Below are positions 33,798 to 42,865 of a DNA stretch of 64,000 nt, one piece after another. The stretch comes from Phragmites australis (Eukaryota > Streptophyta > Magnoliopsida > Poales > Poaceae): positions 17,238,501 through 17,302,500 of the forward strand of contig NC_084922.1 in NCBI RefSeq assembly GCF_958298935.1. Direction: 5' to 3'. The notes beneath the pieces were generated by a model. The model was not told the DNA's origin. It ran no database searches and was given only the letters and a program-made list of their open reading frames with translations. Every line of letters starts with the position of its first letter. The stretch's first letter is position 1. The translations under genes were made by a program, and so were the position numbers.

Positions 33798-34115
33798 CTA
33801 AATCGAGCACAGCGTCAAAAAAGATGTACCGTAAAAGTAAGATTCAGCCATTGGAGAAGCCCATGGCCACCAGATCTGCAAGCTCGAGTACCACCCCTGC
33901 ACGGGCTCTGGAAACACGCACGGGCTCCTTCTTTTCCTCCTGCTGCTTCTGCTGGGGTTGAGCTGCTCGAGTGTGACCTCACCCACCTGCACGGGCTCCG
34001 GAAATACGAATGGCGCCGCCTCCTCCTGCTCCTTCTCTTCCTCATGCTGCTTCTGCTGGGGTAGGTTGGGAGGGGCGGAGACGAGGGTGGAGGGGCCGGC
34101 GGCGCGGGTGGCCAA
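33798..34115 (-). CDS. Hypothetical protein, weak candidate
   Basis: 105 codons from ATG at 34115, starting MATRAAGPSTLVSAPPNLPQ. It has an acidic Glu/Gln-rich middle (KQHEEEKEQEEAAPF) and two copies of FPEPVQ, which reflect an 89-bp internal duplication in the DNA (CCTGCACGGGCTC at 33897 and 33986). No family is recognised. The region upstream on the minus strand (34120-34330) is pyrimidine-rich and leader-like, which fits a real first exon. The 3' half is low in coding quality. It may be only a repeat-derived frame. Confidence 0.25.
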   Translation of the reverse strand: MATRAAGPSTLVSAPPNLPQQKQHEEEKEQEEAAPFVFPEPVQVGEVTLEQLNPSRSSRRKRRSPCVFPEPVQGWYSSLQIWWPWASPMAESYFYGTSFLTLCSI

Positions 34116-34485
34116 GGGAGCCGGCGGCGCGGGGCAAGTGTACCTCGCGTCGTCGTCGAAAATATCCGTGGTGGGAAGGAGCGGCGGGAAAGAGAGGCAG
34201 TTGACGGATAGGGAGCCAGTAGCGGTTCCTAAATCTGAGGGTCGACGGAGGGGAAATATGGATCCCTCAAAGATGAGGAGGCCGATAAGGGATCAGTTAG
34301 AGAGCCGTTCGAGCGTTTTTTCTTAAAAAATAGGATGAGGGATAAGATGAGGGTTCAGATGGAGATGCTCTAATAACTTCAAATGCTTAACCCAAGTTAA
34401 TTTCTTTATGTTTAATTAGAAGATTTGAACTGTACGGAAAACTTCATACCATGATCCATAATCAATTATTTTGGCTGACATATGC

Positions 34486-34491
34486 TTTATT
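34486..34491 (-). terminator. Candidate polyadenylation signal of GST 1
   Basis: AATAAA on the minus strand, about 90 bases after the stop codon. Confidence 0.4.
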
Positions 34492-34580
34492 TTGCAATTT
34501 TGGGTTGTTACAGTAAACAAGTGGCCGTACAACATGGGACCTTATTGGATATGCATTTGGAATCACTAGAGCTACAAACA

Positions 34581-35638
34581 CTACGGTCTGTTGCCACTCC
34601 CGAAGCCAAAGTCCGGCGGCATGCCGGCCATCACCTTCTGCACCGACGGCCTCGCCAGCAGTTCGTCCCACCACGCCTTGACGCGCGGGTACGCGTCCAC
34701 CACGCTGGCGTACTCCGTGGCCATGAAGTAGCGCATGAAGCCGAAGTGGCTGAGGTCCGCGAGGCTGACGGCGTCGCCGACCAGGTGCTCCGCGCGGCCG
34801 CCCGAGCCCGACAGCCTCGCCTCGTACACCTCCAGCAGCGCCCTCAGCTTGCCGAGGTTCTCGTCGACGACACCCTGCTCGCGGTCGCACCCGATGTGCG
34901 GGTTGATGATGCAGTGCATCACGATGGGCCGCAGGACGGGCACCAGCTGGTGGGCTTCCACGTCGACCCACACGTCAACCATCGCGGATTCGGCGAGGTC
35001 TCCTTCTCGGAGGAGCTCGGGCTTGTACTTGCGGAGGATGTACCTCGCGATGGCGCGTGATTCTGGAGATGGAAAGTGGCTCCGGTAACACGAGTACCAT
35101 TTTTACGTTCTCGAAATACACTAGTGTCCTTTTTCCAAGAACAATAGTAAGATAGGAAATGCACATATATACAGTCGAGAAGTTACTCATAAAATCAATT
35201 TGTGTAACTGAAAAAGGAGAAGAAAGAAACCACACGTAATGAAGGCGACTTACGATAGAGCGTCAGATCACCATCCTCAAGAACTGGGATTTCACCGAAC
35301 GGCTGCAGAAAGAGTACAGGACAGAGAAAATCTTCAGTCAAGGTGGCTCTGTTTCTTGCTCTAAACCAAGTACTAGTGATAAATTGCTTAAAGAACTACC
35401 AATCTTAACAAAAGCAATACTTGTCAAGAAATTAAACAAGACGACGCAGGTGCATAATAACTCTTGCGTGATCGATAGGCGTACTTACGTTTCTGGCGAG
35501 GTGCTCCGGGCGGCGGTGGTCACCGCCGGACCTGCTCATCGCAACAACTTCGTACTCGGCGCCGACCTCCTCCAGGCACACCAGCACGCGAGCCATCCAT
35601 GGCGACACGATCCACCCGTAAACCTTCATCGGCGCCAT
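34581..35638 (-). CDS. GSTF: Phi-class glutathione S-transferase (GST 1), 3 exons, 226 aa
   Basis: A cytosolic dimeric enzyme that conjugates glutathione to electrophiles such as herbicides and oxidised lipids. Exons: 35638-35489 (150 bp), 35302-35254 (49 bp), 35062-34581 (482 bp). Donors are GTAAGT and GTAAGT, acceptors CTGCAG and CTCCAG, total 681 bp. The 49-bp middle exon is the classic phi-class arrangement. Residues 1-77 are the thioredoxin-like domain: MAPMKVYGWIVSPWMARVL with Ser12 as the expected catalytic Ser, and PFGEIPVLEDGDLTLY (51-66) with the cis-Pro loop. The usual E-S glutathione pair here reads Q67-S68. The all-helical C-terminal domain includes AMVDVWVDVEAHQ, DAVSLADLSHFGF and YPRVKAWWDELLARP. 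A TATA box lies 35 bases before the ATG and an AATAAA about 90 bases beyond the stop. It is probably functional. Confidence 0.93.
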
Positions 35639-35672
35639 TGATGTTATACTCTTTGTGCTGATCGGTAATGCG

Positions 35673-35678
35673 TTTATA
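35673..35678 (-). promoter_or_regulatory. TATA box of GST 1
   Basis: TATAAA on the minus strand (context CTGTATAAACGC), ending 35 bases before the start codon. This implies a very short 5' leader. Confidence 0.45.
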
Positions 35679-35699
35679 CAGTTATTAGGATTGTGTCGC

Positions 35700-36217
35700 T
35701 ATCCTTGGGAGCTGTTGAGGGTCACGGTGGGTTAGGAGACAAATTAAGGTGGATTATTTGAGTTGTTAGCAGAGACACCAGAGGTTAGGGGTTCCCTGTA
35801 AGTGCCGTCGTCATTGCTTGCGCACGCAGCTCATGTGTAGGCGAACGCGATGCCGTGTACCAGGAGTCTTTATGGCCTGAGGTCACTGGCCATGCCAAGT
35901 TTTGATTACTTACATTTTCCGTGAGGACTTCTCTAGAATAGTTGGGGAATCATATGAATTAGATATTTGCCATGGAAGGATGGTGGAACTCTTTCTTCGT
36001 GGAAAAATAAAGAAGAATGTAGAACCTAGATATTTACAGGAACAATTCTAGAGTATTTGTATAATAGAATGGTTGGATGATGGTGACAAGTGTAATTCAT
36101 CCAATGGTCCAGGAGTCATATAAATAGAGGTGCCCTGCCCCTTGCCATACCATGACATATGAGCCATAGGTAAGGTGCATGGCAAATTTGACATGGTGTG
36201 TCTAGTGTCATGGTGAG
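35700..36217. other. Intergenic stretch upstream of GST 1
   Basis: No gene recognised. The right end abuts the hAT terminus at 36218. Confidence 0.4.
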
Positions 36218-36469
36218 CAGGGTTTAAAATTCCACTCAGTATTTTTTTTTTGCCCACAGGCAAAATTGCTAAAATTAGCAAAATTTAGATGAAATTTTAA
36301 AATTTTCCGACAAAGTGACCCAAACAAAATTCAAAATTTTCAGCGAAATTTTGATAGGCTGCAGCAATGGAGCCCCGTTTTGACATAATTCGACAAAAAA
36401 TATAAATAATTGTGATATACATCACAATCAATCTAACTAAACTTGCAAACAAAGAATATCCATAGTAAT

Positions 36470-36725
36470 AAAGTCCATAATAAGATCAAAGGTTCATAAC
36501 TTCATAATGTGAAACTTGGAATACCAAAGTCCATACAAGCATCACATGGTCATAACAAAATATCAAAGCTCTATAACTTTATAGTCGAAAACTGGGAATA
36601 TCAAAGTCCATACAAGCAACACATTGGCCATAACAACATATAAAAGGTCCATAACTCCATAATGGAAAACTGGGAATATCAAAGTTCATACAAGCATCAC
36701 ATGGTCATAACAAAGATCAAAGACC
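36470..36725. repeat. ~78-bp tandem repeat in the hAT 3' region
   Basis: CCATACAAGC occurs at 36531 and 36608, with the variant TCATACAAGC at 36686. Each is followed by A(T/A)CACATGGTCATAACA-type sequence. About three copies. Confidence 0.7.
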
Positions 36726-36879
36726 CATAACCACCTCCTTCTTCCTAGCACACTTTATCCTTTGTGTGACATCCTAAGTCGACTCTTCTTCAAATTGCTT
36801 TTGGTGGCCAAAGTATTACTAGCAATTTACCTGTGGAAACAAAGGCACACCTATTAGACTATTTGAGAAACATGAAAAC

Positions 36880-39592
36880 AAAAGAAAACACGCTTAAGTA
36901 ATTACCATCACATGCCCTTGGTTCATCATACTCATAGTCATCATCGTTGTTATCATTGTCGGTGTCTCCTCCTGAGCTACTATCACTAGACTCAAAATAA
37001 GCAGGACTACCAAGTGGAGTGCCCTCATCCATGTTGTTTTCATAATCTATGAAGTCAGCTTCTTCATCCACCACAACCATCTTATCTTTCTTCCTATTAT
37101 TCCTTTGCAACCTAGCAAATTTCCTCTTACTTCATCAACTAAGCATTTCTTCAACAGACAAGTCATCTTCTTCAATTATTGGCTGGTTCAACTATTCCAT
37201 GGTTGGGTCTGATAGCACATGGATCAATCTACTTCTCTTCGGAGTGATTTGTCCCTAGCACACCTTATTTGAGGCGTTACTTCAAATTGTGGCGTACATA
37301 CACAAACTTTTGTATCTTTTCATAACCAAAACGGTTAATGACCTTTGTATGAACCAGTGCGAAAGTGATCAAATTCCGCTCACACCCATTACATGACATG
37401 CACTGTGACACGATATGAATGACATACTTCTGCACCTCCTTTGTGTAACCCCTTAACAATACCCACCAATTAGCTACAAAATGAAAAGGATATAATTTAT
37501 TTATGCAAAGGGCCATACAAAAAATTGAGAAATTCATGGTTTATTTTTGCAAAGGGATATACCTGTTGGCATTGTTCCTATTGCACCCTTACATATTTTT
37601 CCATCAAAATTTCCCTCATAGGATGTAAAGGCGCAGATTTTTCTTGTTGCCTCAACCCCATTCTCAACTGAGTCCGCTAGCCTTTCAATTACCTCTTCGA
37701 GTGCCCTCACATAGTTGTTATTCTCATGAAGACAGAGCCGATAATGCCCTATCAGATAAAGGAAATAAGCTACAAGAATAGGGAATATAACATTAATTGT
37801 GTTGCATGAGAATGATGAAAAACCATAAATGAAGAAACTTTTTCCTTACCGGCAACAATGAATATGTCCTCATAAAGATATCAGACCCTCTCCTTAATCA
37901 TTCTCATATACCTATTGCATGTTTGTGTCCCCAAACCAAAATAGCTTTCCATCTCCTTAATCACACTCAACATCCTTGGCATCAAGCTATCAACTATCCC
38001 CTCATCTCCATCCACATAGTGTAGTACTGAATAGAGTGGGCCAACTATGTTTAGGACACACTTGAGTTCATCCACTACTACAAAAAAGGGTTATCACTGC
38101 CGGTTCAATGATTATCACTGCCCGTTCTGGATCTCATTTTGGTCGATTTATATGGTTATTACCGTCGGTTCTATCTAAATATTCATGCATTAATTTAAAG
38201 AAGATTAACACTACTAATGATCATATTACTATTTTTATATTAATTATAGTAAAAGCTATTGTCATGTAGACTACAACGCAAAACCCTAACACGCGTGTGT
38301 CTAACCTAGCTAACTAGCTAGCTAGTAGTTGTGCTCGAGTTGGAACTCGACTCATGAACGGAAGTCCACGACCTCGTCATCGTCATCATCGTTGTCCTCA
38401 TCACCACTGTCGTTGCCGCCACCGTCGTCATCGTCCTCGTTGTCGTCGTCACCATCATCATCGCCGTTGTAGTCACGTCAACGTCGTCTTCCTCCTAGTC
38501 CTCATCCTCATCCTCCTCCTCCTCCGACGAGCTCATTCAAGCCTTCTTGGCCCTCAGTGGCTCGTGGATGAACTTGTCCCACATGTCGGCCTTGTCATCC
38601 GACGAAGGGGATCCAGGTGGCGAAATGCCAGAATCGGACGAGTTGGGCAGCGCCGCGAAGCCTCCTTCTCCCTAAACGAGGAGCCTGGTGTGGGAGGCTT
38701 CCTTGGAGATGGTGGGAAGGCGGCACCGGATCCATGTGGATTGTGCGCAACTGGTAATGATAGCAATTATCACTGTTGGTTCGTAAACCCAACTGGCAAT
38801 GATAGCCATTATCAATGTTTGTTATTATTTGTATGTCTTTTGATGAGCTAATATCACTGTTGGTTAGTAATATGTACCGGCAATGATAATTTGAATATCA
38901 CTACCGGTTTATAACTACCAATTCGTATAACTGCTAATTCATATTACTCATCAACAAAGTTAATTACTATCACTACCGGTTCTTGCTGGCCCGGCTTTTT
39001 ATGTGAGACTAAAGCTTACAAACCGGTAGTAATATGTTTCACACTCAGTTATTTTTTAACCGACAGTGAAGAGGGGGCACGGACCCTTTCTGTGTGGGAC
39101 TAAACCATTTCTACAGGCGATTCACTTAAGCAACCGTCTGTGGAGACCGATTTCCACAATCGATTCCTTAAGTGAACCACCTATGGAAATGGATTTCCAC
39201 AGGTGGTCTATTTTGCACCTGTGGAAATTGTCCATTTCCACAGGCCTTTGATCACAAGCTGGTGCACTAAATGCCTATAAAAATAGGTTACGAACCGCCT
39301 CTAAAATAGTTTTTGTAGTAGTGCAACAAATGCAGACAATAGTCGTCAGGCCCTCACAAACTACACAGCCAGGAGGAAGATTGAACCACGCTATTGCTCA
39401 TTGCCCTCACTCCAAAGCAATATGGCGATTCTGTGAGGTGTCTGGTCTTTGTCGAATGATGAACAAAAAATAGTTCAGGGAAATAAACTACAAACGTGAT
39501 GTTGTTGACGATTGATGAACCATCGATCTTACGAATATGTAAAAGAGGTAGAGATGCTTTGAGTAGATGAACCAAATAATACATAGAGAGAT
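36880..39592 (-). pseudogene. hAT transposase, interrupted by a CACTA-like insertion and by stops
   Basis: Minus-strand parts in order: MYYLVHLLKASLPLLHI and the following ~60 codons (39584-39357), an in-frame TGA at 39356-39354, then GPDDYCLHLL up to 39324. The CACTA-like element (39323-38073) follows. The same frame resumes as DELKCVLNIVGPLYSVLHYV (38072 on), through YFGLGTQTCNRYMRMIKERV. Next, at 37537-37277, is the hAT C-terminal dimerisation block (WWVLLRGYTKEVQKYVI, SQCMSCNGCERN, FALVHTKVINRFG, FVYVRHNL). Last is an acidic tail near 37110-36890 (DNDNNDDDYEYDEP). This is the DUF659/hAT-C type of plant transposase. The N-terminal BED finger is missing. Confidence 0.7.
38073..39323. mobile_element. 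CACTA-like non-autonomous element nested in the hAT transposase
   Basis: CACTACTACAAAAA (38073-38086) and its exact inverse TTTTTGTAGTAGTG (39310-39323) bound 1251 bp. Subterminal copies of TATCACTGCCGGTT-like and AACTGGCAATGATAGC-like motifs in both orientations are typical of CACTA ends. The expected 3-bp target duplication is not present (ATC on the left, CAA on the right). The interior has no transposase. A CG/CA-rich microsatellite-like stretch at 38360-38520 creates an Arg/His-rich frame that is not a gene. Confidence 0.75.
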
Positions 39593-39884
39593 TGTCAGTG
39601 TATTAAGTAAAGGGATACCCTAGCTAACAGGCTCCGCAGGGGACCTAATAACTAGAGCAGCATTCTCATCAAAGTCTGGTCGATAGTGCGACCACAGCGA
39701 CCAGTCTAACGCCCACCCGACCAGTCTACATATACCATGGCTTACACCTGCGACCAACCCCACTAGTTGCAGGGCTAGATTTGATGCAACCTGTTCAGAG
39801 CATAGTTGCTAATATCCACTCAAGTATTTTCCTTCTCCAGGCGCCAGCACCGGAGGATGAAGTCATGGTGGGCATAGTTAGGCA

Positions 39885-40400
39885 TTGTCCCATCCCGTAG
39901 CATTAAATACGGTGGCGCAGAGCGGATGGGACATTGTCAGCAGCCCAACCAGGCACGTGGATGGGGTCGGCGCTGAAGGGCACTGTCCCGTCCCGTAGAA
40001 TTAAATGCTGCGGGATAGAACTTTGCAGGCCGGCACAGCAACGCACGGCGGATGGGACGTTGTCAGTAGCACGACCAGGCAAGTGGACAGGGTCAGCACT
40101 GAAGAGCACTGTCCCATCCTGTAGCATTAAATATTGCGGGATAGAACTTTGCAAGCCGACACGATGACACACTACAGATGGGACATTTTCAGCAGCCCGA
40201 CCAGGTGAGTGGACGGAGTTGGCGCAGAAAGGCACTATCCCGTCCCGTAACTTTAAATGATGCAGGATAGAACTTTGCAGGCCGGCAAGGTGGCGCATGG
40301 CTGATGGGACGTCATCAGCAGCCCGACCAGGCAAGTGGATGAAGTCGGCACAAAAGGACCTTGTCCCGTCCCGTGGCATTAAACGCACGGCAACTAAATG
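39885..40400. repeat. Exact-period 126-bp tandem repeat in the LTR
   Basis: GATGGGAC recurs at 39925, 40051, 40177 and 40303, exactly 126 bases apart. Units share CCCGTCCCGTAG.ATTAAATG, GGATAGAACTTTGCAGGCCG and the CGACCAGGCAAGTGGA block. Because 126 is divisible by three, an open minus-strand frame of 190 codons with a 42-residue repeat results. It is a repeat artefact. Confidence 0.9.
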
Positions 40401-40520
40401 CATGGTGTCCTCAGAGCAAGTCGGCATGCTTGGTCCTCCGTAATGATGGTTTGGATTAGATATTAGGATGAGCAAAGGCCTCTCTATTTAGACCCACATG
40501 TAAGTGCTCCTCCTCCCTTC

Positions 40521-40528
40521 TATATAAA
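40521..40528 (+). promoter_or_regulatory. TATA box of the gypsy LTR
   Basis: TATATAAA in CTTCTATATAAACGGACG, about 250 bases before the LTR end. Confidence 0.5.
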
Positions 40529-40770
40529 CGGACGAGGGCCTTGTTCCTAAGATAGGGGCAGGGAACTAGCAAAAACCATTATCTGTAATAAACTGAGATC
40601 CTTCATAACACATACAGGATGTAGGGCTATTGTCCTCCAGGAGGCCTGAACCTGTATAACTCCTCATGTCCCCTAGTCCACTGAACAAACACTCCCATTT
40701 CCTGAAACATCGTTCACATGCCCACTATCTAGCAAACCCTGAAATCACTGTCAGGGATTTACCCTCGACA

Positions 40771-40790
40771 TTTGGCGCGTTAGGTAGGGG
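40771..40790 (+). promoter_or_regulatory. Primer-binding-like site after the LTR
   Basis: TTTGGCGCGTTAGGTAGGGG directly after the LTR CA end, the position and TGGCGC start expected of a plant gypsy primer-binding site. The tRNA was not identified. Confidence 0.5.
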
Positions 40791-40841
40791 GCACATTTCG
40801 TCGTTTCAGCAAGTTTAAAAAAAAACTTGACCAGGCCACCC

Positions 40842-42700
40842 ATGGCCGAATCCATGGCAACCGCTGAGTCTCGTTCCGAGGGCCCCAGCTGCTACAAGGT
40901 GTTCGTCATGGGGTACCACCCGGATGAACCCGGAGTGCTCTAGGCATGGGACACCGAGCCAAAGTCTGAGAGCTCCAAGACCCAACACGTGTCTACATGG
41001 AGGACCATACAGTGGGAGGCACTGAAGGCCCAAACGCCTCAAATGCCGATGGCAAGCCCCCGGCTTTATGCCCCGAGTGAAACCAACCCGGCGCTGGACA
41101 GGCAGGTGCTTCAAGACAACCCCACATCCTCAGCATCGTCCTTAGGAGCCCCTACACAGAGCACAGTCCATGATGCCATCGTCGCCTGGGCCATCGTACT
41201 ACCTAAATGTCGGGGGCTTGCCACCTCGTGACTTATCACCGCTCCACGCCTAGTGTCTCGATTATGAGACCATGACATGGGCGCAAAACCTGCAGACCCT
41301 ACAGATCATCCTCAGCCACCCACCAATACCTGTAATAGAGGGCTCGCCTATTGCACCATGGCTGTGTGATCTTTCCCTTCTTGTCGAGACCATTTAGTGC
41401 CAGACCACGTCAACATGCACCGCGCCTATTGCAAGGACTGGTGAGGGTCTCGGTCACAAGGGGTCACAACAGGGCCCACAGCGGAATAGGTCCTGTGCTC
41501 CCCCAACCACGGGGAGTACTCGCGGACCACCTCCACATCAGGACAACCAACCCTCTGACCTGCGTAACTCTCTATGCCAATGTGACCTCCGGGGCGTGAT
41601 CCAAGGCCAGGTGGCCACTAGAGAGCAGGAGGATAGGGCTCGGCACGAGCAGGAAAATGGAAAGAAGCCCTGTCACACGCCTTCCCCCTGCAGAGAGGCA
41701 TCGGATGGCTCCACCCCTTCACCGGGACCCCGAGATCGTCGTCTCTCTCCCCGGGCGTGCGCCACCGCCCAACAACGAGTGGCTCCCCATTACGGGATAG
41801 GGTGTAACACCCTGTCCGTCAGGTTACGTGAAGTGCGCTGGCCAGACAAGTTCCGGCTGATCCTAGCCGAGAAGTATGACGGCATGACCAACCTGAAAGA
41901 ATTCTTGCAGATCTACACCACCATGGAGCAAGCTACGGGAGGCCATGGGAAGGTCATGGCCAACTATTTCCATACTGCCCTGATTGGTTCCGCCCAGTCT
42001 TGGCTGATGAACCTCCACGCAGTTCGGTTCACTCCTGGGAGGATCTATGCGACCAGTTCGTCGTTAACTTTCAAGGGACCTACGCCCAACCAGGGATCAA
42101 GGATAACCTATATCATATCTGGCAGCGACAAGGAGAGTCATTGTGAGATTTCATTTGGTGTTTCACTGAATGCCGAAATACCATTACAAGGATCATGGGA
42201 GAATCTGTGATCACAGCATTTAAACGGGTGGGTCAAAGACCAGAAAATGGTGGAGAAGCTGGCCACCCGGGTAATCCGAAGCACAATTGAGCTCTTCAAG
42301 CTTGTGGATAAGTGTGCGTAGGCTACCGAGGCTTAGGAGTGGTAGATTGACACCAGGCCGCGACCTGCGTCTGAACGGCCCGCCCCTGCCAAAAGGGTCG
42401 ACCGGAAGGACAAGAATAGTAAGCGCAAGGCTGGACCTCCTAAAGTCTCAGCGATCGAACAAACCAGCCTAACATGCTGGTGCTTTGAAAAGAAAGACAG
42501 GAAAAGGGTCGGGGCTACTGTCCAATCCACCGTACGGACGCCCATGACCTGACCGAATGCAAGGTCATACGAGGCATCATCGACCAGGAGCTCGGAGAGC
42601 GCAAGTACAAGCACGAAAATAATGATAAGGGCGGGGCCGCCCCTGACCAGTCGGCACTAGGTACCAGCAGACCGATCATATGGTCCATCACATCTTCGGA
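40842..42700 (+). pseudogene. Gag of the plus-strand gypsy element
   Basis: The start region is MAESMATAESRSEGPSCYKV at 40842 with an in-frame stop soon after. The Gag core lies at 41836-42080: EVRWPDKFRLILAEKYDGM, NLKEFLQIYTTMEQATGG, VMANYFHTALIGSAQSWLM. The later part has an ...YCPIHRTDAHDLTECKVI-like zinc-knuckle-adjacent segment around 42510-42570. Several frame changes are needed. Confidence 0.7.
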
Positions 42701-42865
42701 GGAACCGTGACATATTCATCTAATAGGGAATACAAGTCGTTGGTTCGGGAGGTGTGGGCAACCACAACAGACCCAAGCCCACGCCTAAAGTGGTCGGAGG
42801 TCCTGCTAACTTTCAGCCAGGCTGACCATCCCATGTGCGTCTGACGCCCTGGTCGCTACCCCGTC

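Larger units (their letters stand above)
36218..39592 (-). mobile_element. hAT transposon (minus strand), 5' part lost
   Basis: The left end, CAGGGTTTAAAATTCCACTC, is a CAGGG-type hAT terminus and is the 3' end of the element because the transposase reads leftward. The candidate 8-bp target copy is ATGGTGAG (36210-36217). Its partner was not found because the other end has been replaced by a gypsy LTR at 39593. The interior holds ~78-bp repeats, the transposase pseudogene and a nested CACTA-like element. Confidence 0.65.
39593..40770 (+). mobile_element. 5' LTR of the gypsy element
   Basis: The ends are TGTCAGTGTATTAAG and TACCCTCGACA, length 1178. A TATA box lies at 40521 and a GAGGCCTGAACCTGTATAAC block downstream, in plus orientation. 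The left flank is GAGAT. A tandem array lies in the U3 part. Confidence 0.8.

Noticed and set aside
38354..38851. Arg/His-rich 165-codon ORF
   Set aside because: Low-complexity CGTCATC-type repeats inside the CACTA-like element.
38070..39326. 3-bp CACTA target duplication
   Set aside because: The flanks are ATC and CAA. No match, so none is claimed.
39903..40475. 190-codon repeat protein
   Set aside because: Explained by a 126-bp LTR tandem repeat whose period is a multiple of three. Kept only as a finding.
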